Shown here: positions 34,391 through 47,212 of the stretch, piece after piece
Numbering within the stretch: position 1 is the stretch's first letter
Layout: every line of letters begins with the position of its first letter
Assembly (NCBI GenBank): GCA_903862955.1
Contig: CAIPAH010000025.1
Span: 17,809-81,808, forward strand
Source: an uncultured Opitutia bacterium
Lineage (GTDB): Bacteria > Verrucomicrobiota > Verrucomicrobiia > Opitutales > Opitutaceae
Reading direction: 5' to 3'
DNA length: 64,000 bases
Program-made: the position numbers and the translations under genes
The notes under the pieces: model-generated
Told to the model about the DNA's origin: nothing
What the model saw: the letters and a program-made list of their open reading frames with translations, nothing else
Database searches by the model: none

Positions 34391-35503
34391 TTATTCAAAA
34401 TCAACCATCATCTGCCGGGCAATCGGGATGTCGCGCGAGGTTTCCACGCAGACTCCCAGGTAATCGGCGAACGGCGGCGGCGGTGCGACGCCGGTCGCCA
34501 GCAGGCGGTGGTTGTCGAAGACGGTGTTGAGCCCGGCAAAGGTGCCGTAAAGTCGCGCCGCAGCCAGCATCGAGCGTTTGTTGCCCGGGCCAAAGAGCTC
34601 CATAAACTGGTCCTGCAGCGCGGCCACGTCCTGGTAGGTCACGCGCCGGTAGTCCGTCGCCCGCTTCTCCCCCAGCGCCCGCGCGAACGCGCGGCCGATC
34701 TGGCGGAAGCTCGAGCTGTAGTCGCGGCCGGCCGAGATATGGTAGGTCGGATGCTCGAGCCGGGTGGCGTCCAGCACGTGCAGCAACGCCGTGGCCGCAT
34801 AGTCCACGGGGATGACATCCACGATCGCATCGAGGTCACAGGTGACCCGGCGCAGCGCGTCCGCCATCCGGAAGCCCCAGAAGATGCTGCCCGACGGTTT
34901 GCAGCCGAGCCGGGTGTGCCCGACGATGATTGACGGGCGCACGATCACCAGCGGTTTGCCCGCCAGCTCCTTGCGCAGCAGCGTTTCCGCCGCGGCCTTG
35001 CTGCCGGTGTAACCCACCAGGTGCCGCACGCCCTCCGCGGGATAGGTGTCCTCCTGCACGACATGCGGCGGCGTCGCGCCGCAGATCATCGCCGTACTGA
35101 CATGGATGAACCGCTCCAGCCGCGGAAACTCCGCCACCTTGCGGGCGAAGGCGGCGGTCTGCACGACGTTCGTGGGCCAGGTGTTCGGGTTCTGCCCGAA
35201 GGAGGTCACCGCCGCGCAATTCACGACGTGCGTCACTGTGGCCAGCCGCGGATCCTCCGCGACGGTGGGCAGTGCATCAAGCCCGCCAGAGATGATCTGG
35301 GCGGGGGAGATTTTTTTCAGCAGCTTCTCGCCGACCTCGAAACGCTGCAGCGACTTGACCAGCCGCGCGTGCGCCTCCGCCGGCGAGGGCGCGCGCACAA
35401 GCAGCAGCACCTGAGCCCAGCGCTTCTGGTCAAGGAGCTGGGCCGCAACGGTCCCGCCGAGAAAGCCGGTGGCGCCCGTGAGTAAAATGCGGGGGGAAGA
35501 CAT
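34391..35503 (-). CDS. Thioester reductase/fatty acyl reductase-like SDR
   Basis: A 370-residue extended short-chain dehydrogenase of the NAD-binding_4 (male sterility, FAR-like, thioester reductase) group. The nucleotide-binding loop is LLTGATGFLGG (7-17). The catalytic Tyr165-x3-Lys169 lies in VGYTGSKAAAE, with VSTAMICG upstream and RPSIIVGHTRLG after it. These enzymes reduce acyl-CoA or acyl-ACP thioesters to aldehydes or alcohols. It follows a ketosynthase and an acyl carrier protein, so reductive release of an ACP-bound chain is the natural hypothesis. Start ATG 35503; the upstream extension to 35722 overlaps the ketosynthase and is rejected. Confidence 0.84.
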   Translation of the reverse strand: MSSPRILLTGATGFLGGTVAAQLLDQKRWAQVLLLVRAPSPAEAHARLVKSLQRFEVGEKLLKKISPAQIISGGLDALPTVAEDPRLATVTHVVNCAAVTSFGQNPNTWPTNVVQTAAFARKVAEFPRLERFIHVSTAMICGATPPHVVQEDTYPAEGVRHLVGYTGSKAAAETLLRKELAGKPLVIVRPSIIVGHTRLGCKPSGSIFWGFRMADALRRVTCDLDAIVDVIPVDYAATALLHVLDATRLEHPTYHISAGRDYSSSFRQIGRAFARALGEKRATDYRRVTYQDVAALQDQFMELFGPGNKRSMLAAARLYGTFAGLNTVFDNHRLLATGVAPPPPFADYLGVCVETSRDIPIARQMMVDFE

Positions 35504-35535
35504 GGTGCGGGTTGAAATGGGTGGCTGCGCTGGGT

Positions 35536-36807
35536 TCAGATTTCCCAGCGGCGCAGCACCAGGCAGGCGTTGCTGCCGCCAAAGCCGCTGCTGTTCTTGA
35601 GCACCAGGCGCGGGGCTTGCGACACCGTGGTGCGCGGAAGGTTCAATCCCTCGCAGGCCGGATCGGGATTTTCCAGATTGGCGTTCCCGGGGATGAAGCC
35701 TTCCGCGAGGCTGAGGGCGCAAAACGCGGTCTCCATGACCCCGGCCATCGAAAGGCCGTGCCCCGTCAGCGCCTTGGTGCTGCTCACCGGCGGCCGGGCG
35801 CCCACCGCGGTGAAGATCGCCTGCAGGGCGCGCGTCTCGGAGAGATCCCCGGTGGGCGTCGACGTGGCATGGGCATTCACATAATCAATTTCCCCCGGCG
35901 TGACCCCCGCCGAGTCCAGTGCCTGGCGCATTGCCCGGGCCAGGCCCTGGCCCTCGGGATGCGTGATGGCCACGCTGCTGCCGTCGGACGCCTGGCCCCA
36001 GCCCAGCACCTCGGCATAGATCGGCGCGCCGCGCGCCTGCGCCGCGCCCGCGTCTTCCAACATGAGCGCCACCGCCCCGCCCGTGCCGACAAAGCCGTCG
36101 CGGTCGCGATCAAACGGTCGCGAGGCCCGCGCGGGGTCGGGATTGCGCGACAGCGCCCGCATGCCGTGGAAGGTATAGATCGACTCCCATGAAAGGTCCT
36201 CCCCGCCAACCACGAGTACGCGGCGCTGGCGGCCCAGGGTGATCTCGTCGAACGCATAACCCAGCGCCTGCGTGGTCGAGGCACAGGCGGAGGCAAACCC
36301 GGCGACTGCGCCGCGGATGCCGTAATGCGCCGCCAGGTTGAAATTCAGGGTGCCGGCGATGCTGCTCACCACCGACATCGGCGCGATGCGTTCGCCGCGC
36401 GAATCATGAATCTGGTTGAGGTACTGCCGCATCAGGCGCGGCGAACCCGCCGAGCTGCAGAACAATCCCGTCTCGCCATCGGCCAGCACGGTCGCGGTCA
36501 GCCGGCCGTCGGCGATGACCTGCTCCATCGCGCAAAACGCGTGCAGCCCGTGCGGCGGCAACCCGCGCAGCACATCCTTCGGGATCGTGTAGCCCGCGGG
36601 CCAGCGCCAGCCGGCCCATTGCGGCGCGGTGGTGTCGAAGCCCTTGATCGTGCCGGCCACCTTCACCGGCAGTTCCGTGCCCGGCAGGAAATCAAACCGC
36701 TCGATCCCCGGCCGGAGTTCTCGCAGGCTGCGGCTCACGGCCGCGCGGTCATTCCCAATGCTGGTGACGAATCCGGTCCCGGAAACGACCACCCGTGCGG
36801 TGCGCAT
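35536..36807 (-). CDS. Beta-ketoacyl-ACP synthase (FabF/KAS II-like)
   Basis: A 423-residue thiolase-fold condensing enzyme. The nucleophile is Cys175 in GFASACASTTQAL. The two catalytic His residues lie in NAHATSTPTGD and TKALTGHGLSMAG, with the Lys of STKALTGH. The C-terminal Gly-rich NSSGFGGSNACLVL is intact. It condenses acyl groups with malonyl-ACP. The N-terminal region contains an unusual WAGWRWPAGYTIPKDVLRGLPPHG stretch, compared with housekeeping FabF. It lies 10 bp downstream of a dedicated acyl carrier protein and 32 bp upstream of a thioester reductase, a specialised acyl pathway rather than the main fab cluster. Confidence 0.9.
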   Translation of the reverse strand: MRTARVVVSGTGFVTSIGNDRAAVSRSLRELRPGIERFDFLPGTELPVKVAGTIKGFDTTAPQWAGWRWPAGYTIPKDVLRGLPPHGLHAFCAMEQVIADGRLTATVLADGETGLFCSSAGSPRLMRQYLNQIHDSRGERIAPMSVVSSIAGTLNFNLAAHYGIRGAVAGFASACASTTQALGYAFDEITLGRQRRVLVVGGEDLSWESIYTFHGMRALSRNPDPARASRPFDRDRDGFVGTGGAVALMLEDAGAAQARGAPIYAEVLGWGQASDGSSVAITHPEGQGLARAMRQALDSAGVTPGEIDYVNAHATSTPTGDLSETRALQAIFTAVGARPPVSSTKALTGHGLSMAGVMETAFCALSLAEGFIPGNANLENPDPACEGLNLPRTTVSQAPRLVLKNSSGFGGSNACLVLRRWEI

Positions 36808-36817
36808 GGACGGCAGT

Positions 36818-37192
36818 TCAGGCCGTCACTTCCGCGTGGCCCAGGATGTGTCGCTGAAAATGTCCGCGCAAGTCGTCGAGGGTGGAGACCCTCGCCATTT
36901 CGTCATCCGCCAGCCTGATATTAAAAAGACTCTCCGCGAGAAACAGCGTGTCGACCATCGTGAGGGAATCGCAGCCGAGGTCCTCCACCAGCCGGGTGGT
37001 ACCCGGCAGTTCGACCAGCGGTTGCGGCGGCGGCTGGGCCAGATAAAACTGCAGGACGCCCAGTACCACATGGTCGAGCCGGGTCGCTTCACCGCTCTCG
37101 GCAAACGCCAGGTAGGATTCGGCGACCGCCGGGGGAAAGCCATTCAGTTTTTCACTGGCACTTAGTTGGGCCTCAGCAGGTGTGATCGTCAT
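36818..37192 (-). CDS. Acyl carrier protein-like protein
   Basis: A 124-residue protein with a carrier domain in its C-terminal two thirds. The phosphopantetheine site is Ser76 in RLVEDLGCDSLTMVDTLFLAE, followed by FNIRLADDEMARVSTLDDLRGHF. Compared with the usual 75-85-residue ACP, it has an N-terminal extension of about 40 residues (LNGFPPAVAESYLAFAES). It would carry the growing acyl chain for the adjacent ketosynthase (10 bp downstream) and is the first gene of this mini-cluster. Confidence 0.86.
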   Translation of the reverse strand: MTITPAEAQLSASEKLNGFPPAVAESYLAFAESGEATRLDHVVLGVLQFYLAQPPPQPLVELPGTTRLVEDLGCDSLTMVDTLFLAESLFNIRLADDEMARVSTLDDLRGHFQRHILGHAEVTA

Positions 37193-37281
37193 GGAAAGGT
37201 ATTTCCTAACCCCGGGGAAAGGAAGAATCCGGCCATATTAAACAAAGCCGGCCGGCCCGTATGTCCGGCCCAATCGGAATC

Positions 37282-37306
37282 TCCTGTCAGGCAGCGCCTG
37301 ACAGGA
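37282..37306. repeat. Short perfect hairpin downstream of the zinc-ribbon gene
   Basis: An 11-bp perfect inverted repeat with a 3-nt loop (37282-37292 with 37296-37306), 9 bp past the stop at 37316. There is no T-run, so it is either a weak terminator or a REP-like element. Confidence 0.55.
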
Positions 37307-37315
37307 CCCCGTGGC

Positions 37316-40768
<3,453 letters not shown>

Positions 40769-40823
40769 TCCATTCTTTCCGCCTTCCGCTCTTTCGCGTT
40801 TCCGCGATCAACTTCCTTTTCCC

Positions 40824-43319
40824 GTGTACACTGGTAGCGAAAAACTGGCCACCGCCAACATCACCGACATCATGCAGACGGCCTACATCGAGTATTCGAT
40901 GTCGGTCATCATCTCGCGCGCCCTGCCCGACGCCCGCGATGGCCTCAAGCCCGTCCAGCGCCGCGTGCTCTACGCGATGCTGCGCGAGGGCCTCCTGCAC
41001 AACCGGCCCTTCGACAAGTGCGCCGGCGTCGTCGGCGAGGTGCTGAAAAATTACCACCCCCACGGCGACTCCTCCGTCTACGATACGCTCGTCCGCCTCG
41101 CCCAGCCGTGGGTCATGCGCTACCCGCTCATCGACCCGCAGGGCAACTTCGGCTCCGTCGACGGCGATCCGCCCGCCGCCTACCGTTACACCGAAGCCCG
41201 CCTCCGCGACATCGCTGAAGACCTGTTGAAGGACATCGAGGAGGACACGGTCGACTTCGTCCCGAATTACAAGGAGTCCACCACCGAGCCCACCGTCCTC
41301 CCGTCCGCCCTGCCCAACCTGCTGATGAACGGCTCGACCGGCATCGCCGTCGGCATGACGACCAACATCCCGCCGCACAACCTCGACGAGATCATCGACG
41401 CCACCGCCGCCATCATCGACAACCCGCGCATCTCCCTCGACGACCTGTGCGAGATCGTGAAGGGCCCGGATTATCCCACCGGCGGCATCATCTCCGGCCG
41501 CGAGGGCATCCTCAGCTACCTCAAGACCGGCAAGGGCATCGTCCGCACCCGCGGCAAGGCCCACACCGAGGAGCTCAAGGGCGGCATGGAGCAGATCGTC
41601 ATCACCGAGATCCCCTACAACGTTAACCGCAACACCCTCGTCCTCCGCATCGCCGAGCTCGTCGGCGAGAAGCAGATCGACGGCATCCGCGACCTCCGCG
41701 ACGAGTCCGACGAGAACACCCGCATCGTCGTCGAGCTGAAGCGCGGCGAACAGGCCAAGGTCGTCATCAACCAGCTTTTCCAGAAGACCGCCCTCGAGTC
41801 CTCCTTCGGCGTCACCCTGCTCGCGCTCGACAAGAAGCGCCCGAAGCAGATGAACATCAAGGAACTCATCGAGTGCTACATCGAGCACCGCCGCGATGTC
41901 GTCACGCGCCGCACGAAGTTCCGCCTCAAGGAGGCCGAGGACCGCGCCCACATCCTCGAGGGCTACATCATCGCCCTCGATAACCTCGATGACTTCGTGA
42001 AGATCATCCGCGCCTCCGCCAACCGCGACGAGGCCAAGGTGCGGCTGATGGCGAAGTATCCGCTCTCCGAGCGCCAGACGGACGCCATCCTCGAGCTTCG
42101 CCTTTACCAGCTCACCGGTCTGGAGCGCGGCAAGATCGAGGCCGAATACCTCGCGTTGGAAAAACTCATCCTCGAGCTCCGCGCCATCCTCGAGTCCGAG
42201 GCCGTCCTCCTCGCCCTCATCAAGAAGGAGCTGCTCGAGATGAAGGCGAAATACACCTCGCCCCGCCGCACCGAGATCGTCGCCGCCGCCGGCGACTTCA
42301 AGATGGAGGACGTCGTCCCCAACGAGGGCTGCGTCATCACCGTCTCCCACCTCGGCTTCATCAAGCGCACCCGCGTCGCCGACTACCGCTCCCAGAAGCG
42401 CGGCGGCAAGGGCGTCATCGGCGCCGAGACCTACGACGAGGACTTCGTGGAGCATCTCTTCACCGCGTCCACGCACGACTACATCCTTTTTCTCACGAGT
42501 ACCGGCCAGTGCCACGCGAAGAAGGTCTACGACGTCCCCGAGGGCACCCGCGCCTCGAAGGGCAAGTCCGTCGCGTCCTTCCTCCGCCTCGCCGACGGCG
42601 AGAAAATCGCCGCCATGCTCTGCATCAAGGACTTCGAGCCGGGCAAGTTCCTCGTCATGGTCACCCGCGCGGGCACCACCAAGAAGACCAGCCTCACCGA
42701 CTACGCCAACACCACCCGCGAGGGCGGGCTCATCGGCATCAATCTCGAGCCCGGCGATGCCCTCGTCGGCTGCGTCCTCACCAACGGCCAGAACGAGATC
42801 GTCCTCATCAGCCACAAGGGCCAGGCCGTGCGCTTCAACGAGGAAGACCTCCGCGACCAGGGCCGCGGCACCGTCGGCGTCACCGGCATGCGCTTCAAAT
42901 ACGACGGCGATTTCGTGAAGGCCATCGAGGTCTGCGACCCGGAGGCCCGCCTGCTCGTCGCCCGCGAGGACGGCATCGGCAAGCGCACCCCCTTCGAGGA
43001 CTACCGCCTCACCAGCCGCGGCGGCTCCGGCGTCATCGCCATCGACCTCCCCGAGGACGGCTCCGTCAACGTCGCCGGCGCGCTCAGCGTCCACGACACC
43101 GACGAGGTCATGCTCCTCACCGCCAAGGGCCAGAGCATCCGCACCCGCGTCGCCGAAATCCGGGAAACCGGCCGCGGCGCCAAGGGCGTGAAGCTCGTGA
43201 CGCTCGCCGACGGCGACAAGCTCCTCGGCATCGCCCGCATCGTCGAGACCGAGGAGGAACAGATCGCCGAGACCGCCGAGGGCGGCGACGCCCCGCCTGC
43301 TGCGCCCGCGGCGCCCTGA
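40824..43319 (+). CDS. gyrA: DNA gyrase subunit A
   Basis: An 831-residue subunit starting with GTG 40824. The winged-helix active site is [10 protein letters not shown] with catalytic Tyr122, the same number as in E. coli. The quinolone region reads [10 protein letters not shown] with Ser83 and Asp87 present, that is, no common resistance substitution. The GyrA-box QKRGGKG at the start of the C-terminal beta-pinwheel marks it as gyrase rather than topoisomerase IV. The acidic, Ala/Pro-rich tail ([16 protein letters not shown]) may regulate wrapping. It lies 55 bp after gyrB in a likely operon and ends at a strong terminator. Confidence 0.98.
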   Translation: MYTGSEKLATANITDIMQTAYIEYSMSVIISRALPDARDGLKPVQRRVLYAMLREGLLHNRPFDKCAGVVGEVLKNYHPHGDSSVYDTLVRLAQPWVMRYPLIDPQGNFGSVDGDPPAAYRYTEARLRDIAEDLLKDIEEDTVDFVPNYKESTTEPTVLPSALPNLLMNGSTGIAVGMTTNIPPHNLDEIIDATAAIIDNPRISLDDLCEIVKGPDYPTGGIISGREGILSYLKTGKGIVRTRGKAHTEELKGGMEQIVITEIPYNVNRNTLVLRIAELVGEKQIDGIRDLRDESDENTRIVVELKRGEQAKVVINQLFQKTALESSFGVTLLALDKKRPKQMNIKELIECYIEHRRDVVTRRTKFRLKEAEDRAHILEGYIIALDNLDDFVKIIRASANRDEAKVRLMAKYPLSERQTDAILELRLYQLTGLERGKIEAEYLALEKLILELRAILESEAVLLALIKKELLEMKAKYTSPRRTEIVAAAGDFKMEDVVPNEGCVITVSHLGFIKRTRVADYRSQKRGGKGVIGAETYDEDFVEHLFTASTHDYILFLTSTGQCHAKKVYDVPEGTRASKGKSVASFLRLADGEKIAAMLCIKDFEPGKFLVMVTRAGTTKKTSLTDYANTTREGGLIGINLEPGDALVGCVLTNGQNEIVLISHKGQAVRFNEEDLRDQGRGTVGVTGMRFKYDGDFVKAIEVCDPEARLLVAREDGIGKRTPFEDYRLTSRGGSGVIAIDLPEDGSVNVAGALSVHDTDEVMLLTAKGQSIRTRVAEIRETGRGAKGVKLVTLADGDKLLGIARIVETEEEQIAETAEGGDAPPAAPAAP

Positions 43320-43328
43320 CCTAGCCTT

Positions 43329-43355
43329 GTCATTCTTCGCTACGCTCAGAATGAC
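43329..43355. repeat. Palindromic element (GTCATTCT...AGAATGAC)
   Basis: 27-bp palindrome with 8-bp arms just after gyrA. The core cttcgctacgctcagaatgac is the short form of the longer element at 47213-47288. Confidence 0.75.
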
Positions 43356-43364
43356 AACCGGGTG

Positions 43365-43392
43365 AAAAAGGCCGCCGGTCGGCGGCCTTTTT
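43365..43392 (+). terminator. Intrinsic terminator of gyrBA
   Basis: A perfect 12-bp stem (43365-43376 with 43381-43392, 4-nt loop), ending in five T residues on the plus strand. The A5/T5 flanks make it partly bidirectional. Confidence 0.9.
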
Positions 43393-43458
43393 CTTTCCAC
43401 CCTTGCCAACGCTCCCCCGCGGGACTGACTTCACCAAAGGCTGTCTGAGCCTGCACCC

Positions 43459-43953
43459 ATGGCCGTCGGCAAAATCACCCCACTGCTCGATCCCGCCCGC
43501 ATCGTCCTCCACCTGCAGAGCACGAAGCGCACCGCCGCCCTCAACGAGATCGCCCAGCTCCTCACCGTCCACCCGCTGGTGACCAACTTTGACGGGTTCT
43601 ACGCCGAGCTGCTCGCCCGCGACCGCCTCGACACCACCTGCCTCGGCAACGGCGTCGCGCTCCCCCACGCCCGGACCGAGCACGTCAAGGAGATCGTCCT
43701 CGCCGTCGGCCGCAGCGACACCGGCATCGCCATGGACCAGGCCGGCGAGCTCGTCCGGCTTTTCTTCGTGCTCGGCACGCCGAAATCCAAGCCCGGCGAC
43801 TACCTCGCCATCGTCAGCGCCCTCTGCCGGCTCCTCCGCGTTTCCGCCACGCGCGAGGCGCTGCTCGCGGCGGCGACGCCCGAGGATTTCATCGGCGTCA
43901 TCCGCACGGCCGAGGACAAGATCGCGCCGCCGGTCCCCGCCGCGCGCCCATGA
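43459..43953 (+). CDS. PTS EIIA (PtsN/fructose-type) domain protein
   Basis: A 164-residue single EIIA type-2 domain. The phosphorylatable His70 lies in the motif GNGVALPHARTEHV, with FFVLGTPKSKPGDYLAIVSALCRLL in the second half, as in PtsN (EIIA-Ntr). No EIIB or EIIC is present nearby, so a regulatory rather than transport role is likely. Its stop overlaps the corA start by 4 bp (ATGA), so it is made together with a magnesium/metal transporter. PtsN is known to affect potassium handling in proteobacteria; a link to magnesium here is inference. Confidence 0.88.
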   Translation: MAVGKITPLLDPARIVLHLQSTKRTAALNEIAQLLTVHPLVTNFDGFYAELLARDRLDTTCLGNGVALPHARTEHVKEIVLAVGRSDTGIAMDQAGELVRLFFVLGTPKSKPGDYLAIVSALCRLLRVSATREALLAAATPEDFIGVIRTAEDKIAPPVPAARP

Positions 43954-44924
43954 TCCGCTCCTTCGTCTTCAGCGACGGCAAGCTCGCCAGCCAGGACCTC
44001 GCGATCGAGGCCCTGCGGCTCGTGCGCGCCGACAAGGGGCTCATCCTCTGGATCGACCTCGACAACCCCACCGACGAGGAAATCAAGACCATCCTCGAGG
44101 GCGTCTTCGAATTCCACCCGCTCACCATCGAGGACTGCGTCACCCCCAGCTCGCTGCCGAAAATCGAGGACTACGAGGATTACCTCTTCCTCGTCATGCA
44201 CGCGGTGGATTTCTCGCGCACCGACAAGTTCGCCACCACCGAACTCGACCTGTTCATCGGCAAGGACTACCTCGTGACGTTCCACCGCGCGCCGCTCAAG
44301 TCCGTCCAGTCTGCCATCGAGCGCGTCACGAAGGGCGCCGGCTTCCTCGCCCGCGGACCCGACCGGCTCGCCCACACCGTGCTCGACCTGCTCGTCGACA
44401 ACTATACCCCGATCATGAGTGAGCTCGCGGGCGAGCTGGAGGAGATCGAGGAAAGCGTGCTTGCCAAGGAATCTTCCTCCCAGGCCTTCATCGCCGAGAT
44501 CCTCAAGGTCCGCGGCGACTTTTCCCAGCTCCGCGCCATCGCCGGCCCGCAACGCGACGTGATTGAGCGCCTCGCTCGCGGGGAAAACAAACTCATCCGG
44601 CCCGTCATGCTGCCGTATTTCCGCGACCTCCGCGACAACCTGGTTCGCTTCGACGCCACCGCGGCAAGCTACCACGAGCGGCTCATGATGGCCTTCGACA
44701 TTTTCCTCAACAAGGCCGCATTCGAGGCCAATGAGGGCATCAAGTTCCTCACCGCGCTCACCGCCGTCACCCTGCCCGCCGTCGTCGTCGGCGGCTGGTA
44801 TGGCATGAACTTCGACCGCATGCCCGAGCTGCACTCGGCGCACGGCTACTTCTGGGCCTCGACCGGCACGATCATCGTGACATTCTTGATGGTCCTCTAC
44901 CTGAAGAAGCGAAAGTGGTTCTGA
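43950..44924 (+). CDS. corA: CorA-family magnesium transporter
   Basis: A 324-residue protein of normal CorA length. The N-terminal cytoplasmic domain (ILWIDLDNPTDEEIKTILEGVFEFHPLTIEDC, YEDYLFLVMHAV) is followed by the long stalk helix (about 150-265). TM1 (about 267-285) ends in the signature GGWYGMNF, with the GMN selectivity motif. TM2 and the short basic tail LKKRKWF end the protein. It forms a pentameric inner-membrane channel for Mg2+ (also Co2+/Ni2+). It starts inside the stop of the EIIA gene. Confidence 0.95.
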   Translation: MIRSFVFSDGKLASQDLAIEALRLVRADKGLILWIDLDNPTDEEIKTILEGVFEFHPLTIEDCVTPSSLPKIEDYEDYLFLVMHAVDFSRTDKFATTELDLFIGKDYLVTFHRAPLKSVQSAIERVTKGAGFLARGPDRLAHTVLDLLVDNYTPIMSELAGELEEIEESVLAKESSSQAFIAEILKVRGDFSQLRAIAGPQRDVIERLARGENKLIRPVMLPYFRDLRDNLVRFDATAASYHERLMMAFDIFLNKAAFEANEGIKFLTALTAVTLPAVVVGGWYGMNFDRMPELHSAHGYFWASTGTIIVTFLMVLYLKKRKWF

Positions 44925-44952
44925 GAGGGCCCGTGGCCCTGAAGATGGGAGC

Positions 44953-45021
44953 TAGGAGATGGCAGATTGGAGGCCAGCAGCTTCGCCGCGTTTGGCGTAT
45001 TGCCCTATCTGCCATCTCCTA
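44953..45021. repeat. Palindromic element (TATCTGCCATCTCC type)
   Basis: A perfect 15-bp inverted repeat (44953-44967 with 45007-45021), with a 39-bp spacer, between corA and the M28 peptidase. The right side goes on as a near-tandem run of ATCTGCC/ATCTCCT/ATCTGCT, a low-complexity sequence unlike the neighbouring genes. Confidence 0.75.
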
Positions 45022-45057
45022 TCTGCTGTCTCCGCGGCGCTCCGCACCGCATGACTC

Positions 45058-46443
45058 ATGCGCGCAATTCTTCTCTTCACCGCCGCCCTCACTCTCGCTC
45101 GCGTCGCCTCCGCCGCGCCGCTTCCGGTTGATCCCGCCACGGACACGGTCAACCGGATCTTCGCCGAGGCCCTCGCGCACGGGCAGGCTCATGACCAGCT
45201 GCGCGCCCTCACGACGCTCCATCCCGGACGCCTCGCCGGGTCCAAATCCCTCGAAGACGCCGTGACGTGGGCCGCTCACGTGCTCGGCGGGATGGAACTG
45301 ACCCGCGTCTACCTGCAGGACGCCATGGTCCCCCACTGGGAACGCGGCGCCCCGGAGTCCGTGCAGCTGCTCGACGGCACGCGTTCCGTCCCGCTCGCCG
45401 CCACCGCCCTCGGCAATTCCGCCGCGACGCCCGAGGCCGGCCTCACGGCCAGCGTGGTCGAGGTGCGCACGCTCGATGAGGTTGCCAAGCTCGGCCGCGC
45501 CGGCGTCGCGGGCAAAATCGTTTTCTTCAACCGCCCGATGGACCCGACGCTCTTCAGCACGATGTCGGCCTACGGTGGCGCCGGCGATCAGCGCAATCAG
45601 GGCCCGGGCGTCGCGGCCAAATTCGGCGCCGTGGCCGACCTCTCGCGCTCGCTGACGCTCGCGCATGACGACGTCCCGCACACCGGCAACAGCACATTTC
45701 CGCCCGGCATTGCCGCCATCCCGGCCGCCGCGCTCAGCACCGCCGCCGCCGACCGGCTTTCCGCTGCGCTTCACGCCAACCCCACCGTCCGCGTTCACCT
45801 CGCAATCCACGCCCACACACTGCCCGACGCGCTCTCGCATAATGTCATCGGTGAAATCCGCGGCTCGGAATTTCCCAACGAAATCATCCTCGTCGGCGGC
45901 CACCTCGACAGCTGGGACATCGCCCCCGGCGCCCACGACGACGGCGCGGGCGTCGTACAATCCATCGAGGTGCTGCGCATCTTTCGCGCGCTGGGCCTCA
46001 AGCCCCGCCACACGCTCCGCTGCGTGCTGTTCGTCAACGAGGAGAACGGCCGCGGCGGCTCCACGGCCTATGTCACCGCCGCCAAGTCCGCCCCGGAACA
46101 CCACATCTTCGCTGTCGAGAGCGACAACGGCGGCTTTGCCCCGACCGGTTTTAATGTCGGCAGTCCCCAGGACCCGGTAATTCACCAGCGTGCGGCCCGC
46201 TGGCGCCCGCTCCTCGAGCCGTGGGGCGTTTGGAGTTTCACCCGGGGCGCTGGCGGCGCCGACATCACCGGCCTCATGCTTCAGGGCGTGCCCGTCGCCG
46301 GCCTCACGCCTGACTCGCAACGCTATTTCGATTATCACCACTCCGTCACCGACACGATCGACAAGGTGAACCCCCGCGAACTCCACCTCGGCGCCGCCGC
46401 CCTCGCGTCGCTGATCTGGCTGGTGGACACGCAGGGGCTGTGA
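45058..46443 (+). CDS. M28-family zinc aminopeptidase, exported
   Basis: A 461-residue metallopeptidase with a signal peptide (ILLFTAALTLARVASAAP). A PA-like insert covers about 110-230. The M28 catalytic domain has the zinc ligands in order: GGHLDSWD (His, with the catalytic Asp), AHDDGAG (bridging Asp), NEENGRGG (catalytic Glu and ligand Glu), ESDNGG and YFDYHHSVTD (last His). It resembles Q-type carboxypeptidase/aminopeptidase Y enzymes and would cut peptides in the periplasm. It stands alone between two different palindromic repeats. Confidence 0.9.
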   Translation: MRAILLFTAALTLARVASAAPLPVDPATDTVNRIFAEALAHGQAHDQLRALTTLHPGRLAGSKSLEDAVTWAAHVLGGMELTRVYLQDAMVPHWERGAPESVQLLDGTRSVPLAATALGNSAATPEAGLTASVVEVRTLDEVAKLGRAGVAGKIVFFNRPMDPTLFSTMSAYGGAGDQRNQGPGVAAKFGAVADLSRSLTLAHDDVPHTGNSTFPPGIAAIPAAALSTAAADRLSAALHANPTVRVHLAIHAHTLPDALSHNVIGEIRGSEFPNEIILVGGHLDSWDIAPGAHDDGAGVVQSIEVLRIFRALGLKPRHTLRCVLFVNEENGRGGSTAYVTAAKSAPEHHIFAVESDNGGFAPTGFNVGSPQDPVIHQRAARWRPLLEPWGVWSFTRGAGGADITGLMLQGVPVAGLTPDSQRYFDYHHSVTDTIDKVNPRELHLGAAALASLIWLVDTQGL

Positions 46444-46448
46444 TTTTC

Positions 46449-46533
46449 GCCCGCGAATCACGCGAATTTCCGCGGATGATATTCCAAATCAGGATTGCCC
46501 CGGCATTCGCGTTCATTCGAGCGATTCGCGGGC
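46449..46533. repeat. Palindromic element (GCCCGCGAATC type)
   Basis: An inverted repeat in two blocks: 11 bp (46449-46459 with 46523-46533) and 8 bp (46460-46467 with 46505-46512). A diverged half copy occurs at 47341-47373 (28 of 33 identical to 46505-46537). Confidence 0.72.
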
Positions 46534-46555
46534 AACTTGCTTGGTTTTCTCACGC

Positions 46556-47206
46556 ATGATCCGCGCACTCATCTTCGATTTCGACGGCCTGATCCTCGAC
46601 ACGGAGTCGTCGCTCATCGCCGCGTATGGCGACGTGCACGCGGCGCACGGCGTGGCGTTCGACCGCGACCATTTCCTGCGCTCCGTCGGCCATGCGGACT
46701 ACGCCTTCGACCCGTGGCACGCCTTTGAAAAACGCGCCGACCGGGCCGCACTGGAGATCGAGCGGCGCGAGTTCAACCGCGCCCGCGACCTCGCTCTGCC
46801 CGTGTTACCGGGCGTCGTGGCCCTACTCGATGCCGCGCGTACCCAGTCGCTGCGCGTCGCGCTCGCCTCCAACTCGACGCACGCCCACTGCGAACGCCAC
46901 CTCGCCCGCGTCGGCTTGCTCAATCGCTTTGAGCTACTCGCCTGCCGTGAGGATGTCCCACTGCCCAAGCCCGCGCCCGATCTCTACCAGCTCGTCCTGA
47001 ACCGCTTCGGCCTGCGCGGGCACGAGGCGATCGCCTTCGAGGATTCCCACACCGGCAGCCTCGCCGCCAAGCGCGCCAACCTCTGGGCTGTCACCGCGCC
47101 GAATCCCTCCACCGCCCACCACGATTTTAAACACGCGGATTTGCAGGTGGCATCGCTCGCCGAGGTGAAGCTCGACGAGCTAATAGCGAAGTTCGAACGG
47201 TCATAA
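46556..47206 (+). CDS. HAD-superfamily hydrolase (subfamily IA, beta-phosphoglucomutase-like)
   Basis: A 216-residue HAD phosphatase. Motif I is IFDFDGLILDTES (nucleophile Asp8, acid Asp10), followed by a helical cap (about 15-80), motif II ALASNST, motif III LPKPAPDLY with the Lys, and motif IV AIAFEDSHTGSLAA. The DxDGLxxDTE pattern places it with phosphoglycolate phosphatase and beta-phosphoglucomutase-like enzymes; the substrate is not clear. ATG 46556 was chosen; the open frame begins five codons earlier with TTG. It is followed directly by a long palindrome. Confidence 0.88.
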   Translation: MIRALIFDFDGLILDTESSLIAAYGDVHAAHGVAFDRDHFLRSVGHADYAFDPWHAFEKRADRAALEIERREFNRARDLALPVLPGVVALLDAARTQSLRVALASNSTHAHCERHLARVGLLNRFELLACREDVPLPKPAPDLYQLVLNRFGLRGHEAIAFEDSHTGSLAAKRANLWAVTAPNPSTAHHDFKHADLQVASLAEVKLDELIAKFERS

Positions 47207-47212
47207 TTTTGC

